Shown here in pieces: positions 35,194-35,320 of a stretch of DNA of 35,320 bases. How positions within the stretch are numbered: position 1 is the first letter of the stretch; the number at the start of each line of letters is the position of its first letter. Location: the IMG/VR virus record IMGVR_UViG_3300033429_000012, positions 1 to 35,320 of that record. One strand, given 5' to 3'. Source of the stretch: a virus. The position numbers and the translations under genes are program-made. Below the pieces are notes generated by a model. The model did no database searches. It was given only the letters and a program-made list of their open reading frames with translations, and was not told the origin of the DNA.

Positions 35194-35320
35194 TGTCTGA
35201 GCACCTAGCTCCCTAAGCCCCTTTCTTCGGATTGGGGCTTTTGTATTTATTCGAACAACAGATGATAATGTTTCGCGTTTATTATTCGAACAATGAATAA
35301 GAATGTTTCGCATTAATCAC
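35194..35320. repeat. 127-bp exact terminal overlap, right copy
   Basis: Identical to 1-127. Contains the second physical copy of the iteron-like repeats (35247-35311). Evidence that the contig is circular. Confidence 0.93.

Noticed and set aside
1-35320. CRISPR array, integrase, CI repressor, insertion sequence
   Set aside because: No spaced repeat array, tyrosine or serine recombinase motif, CI-type C-terminal domain or transposase was seen.

Overview
The window is one complete, circularly assembled genome of a tailed double-stranded DNA phage. Bases 1-127 are repeated exactly at 35194-35320, so the unit is 35,193 bp and the ends join. The tail genes (tube protein, frameshifted assembly chaperone, 594-residue tape measure) indicate a non-contractile siphovirus tail of about 90 nm. 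The host is probably a gammaproteobacterium. The reasons are the lambda-type NinG, Erf and YqaJ genes, a DUF4055-type portal, a late Q/terminator arrangement, and a tRNA-like gene whose D arm matches gammaproteobacterial tRNA-Leu. No integrase, excisionase or CI-type repressor is visible.

Two divergent transcription units start near 1.35-1.43 kb. The leftward unit (minus strand) begins with a Cro-like regulator (1138-1326), runs through small genes and crosses the circular join. It passes two iteron-like repeats (54-118) and a replication initiator (34364-35095), then an accessory block (27.5-34.1 kb) with zinc-ribbon proteins, a TAGT-like DNA glycosyltransferase, an ASCH protein, NinG, a DNA methyltransferase and a Q-like regulator. 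After a candidate late promoter and terminator (26.88-27.0 kb) come the late genes in classic order: terminase, portal, MuF-type head protein, scaffold, major capsid, connectors, tail tube, G/GT chaperones, tape measure, distal tail, hub, further tail protein, lysis genes and small tail-fibre-related genes, ending at 8348.

The rightward unit (plus strand, 1.4-8.3 kb) starts with a 15-codon leader ORF inside a hairpin. It carries small hypothetical genes, an Erf annealing protein with a YqaJ exonuclease, a coiled-coil partner, an anomalous tRNA-Leu-like gene, and a separately promoted cassette for a secreted outer-membrane beta-barrel. It ends in a strong terminator at 8327-8349.

The most unusual points are these. 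A tail hub protein carries two tandem carbohydrate-binding-like domains inserted near its N terminus. The G/GT frameshift has a textbook slip site and hairpin. Three exact 20-bp copies of the ninG start frame two inserted cargo genes, one of them an inverted moron with its own promoter, boxA and terminator. There is also an orphan TAGT-like DNA glycosyltransferase without TET/JBP, and two cloverleaf-like RNAs. All functional assignments come from reading motifs by eye; no database search was possible.
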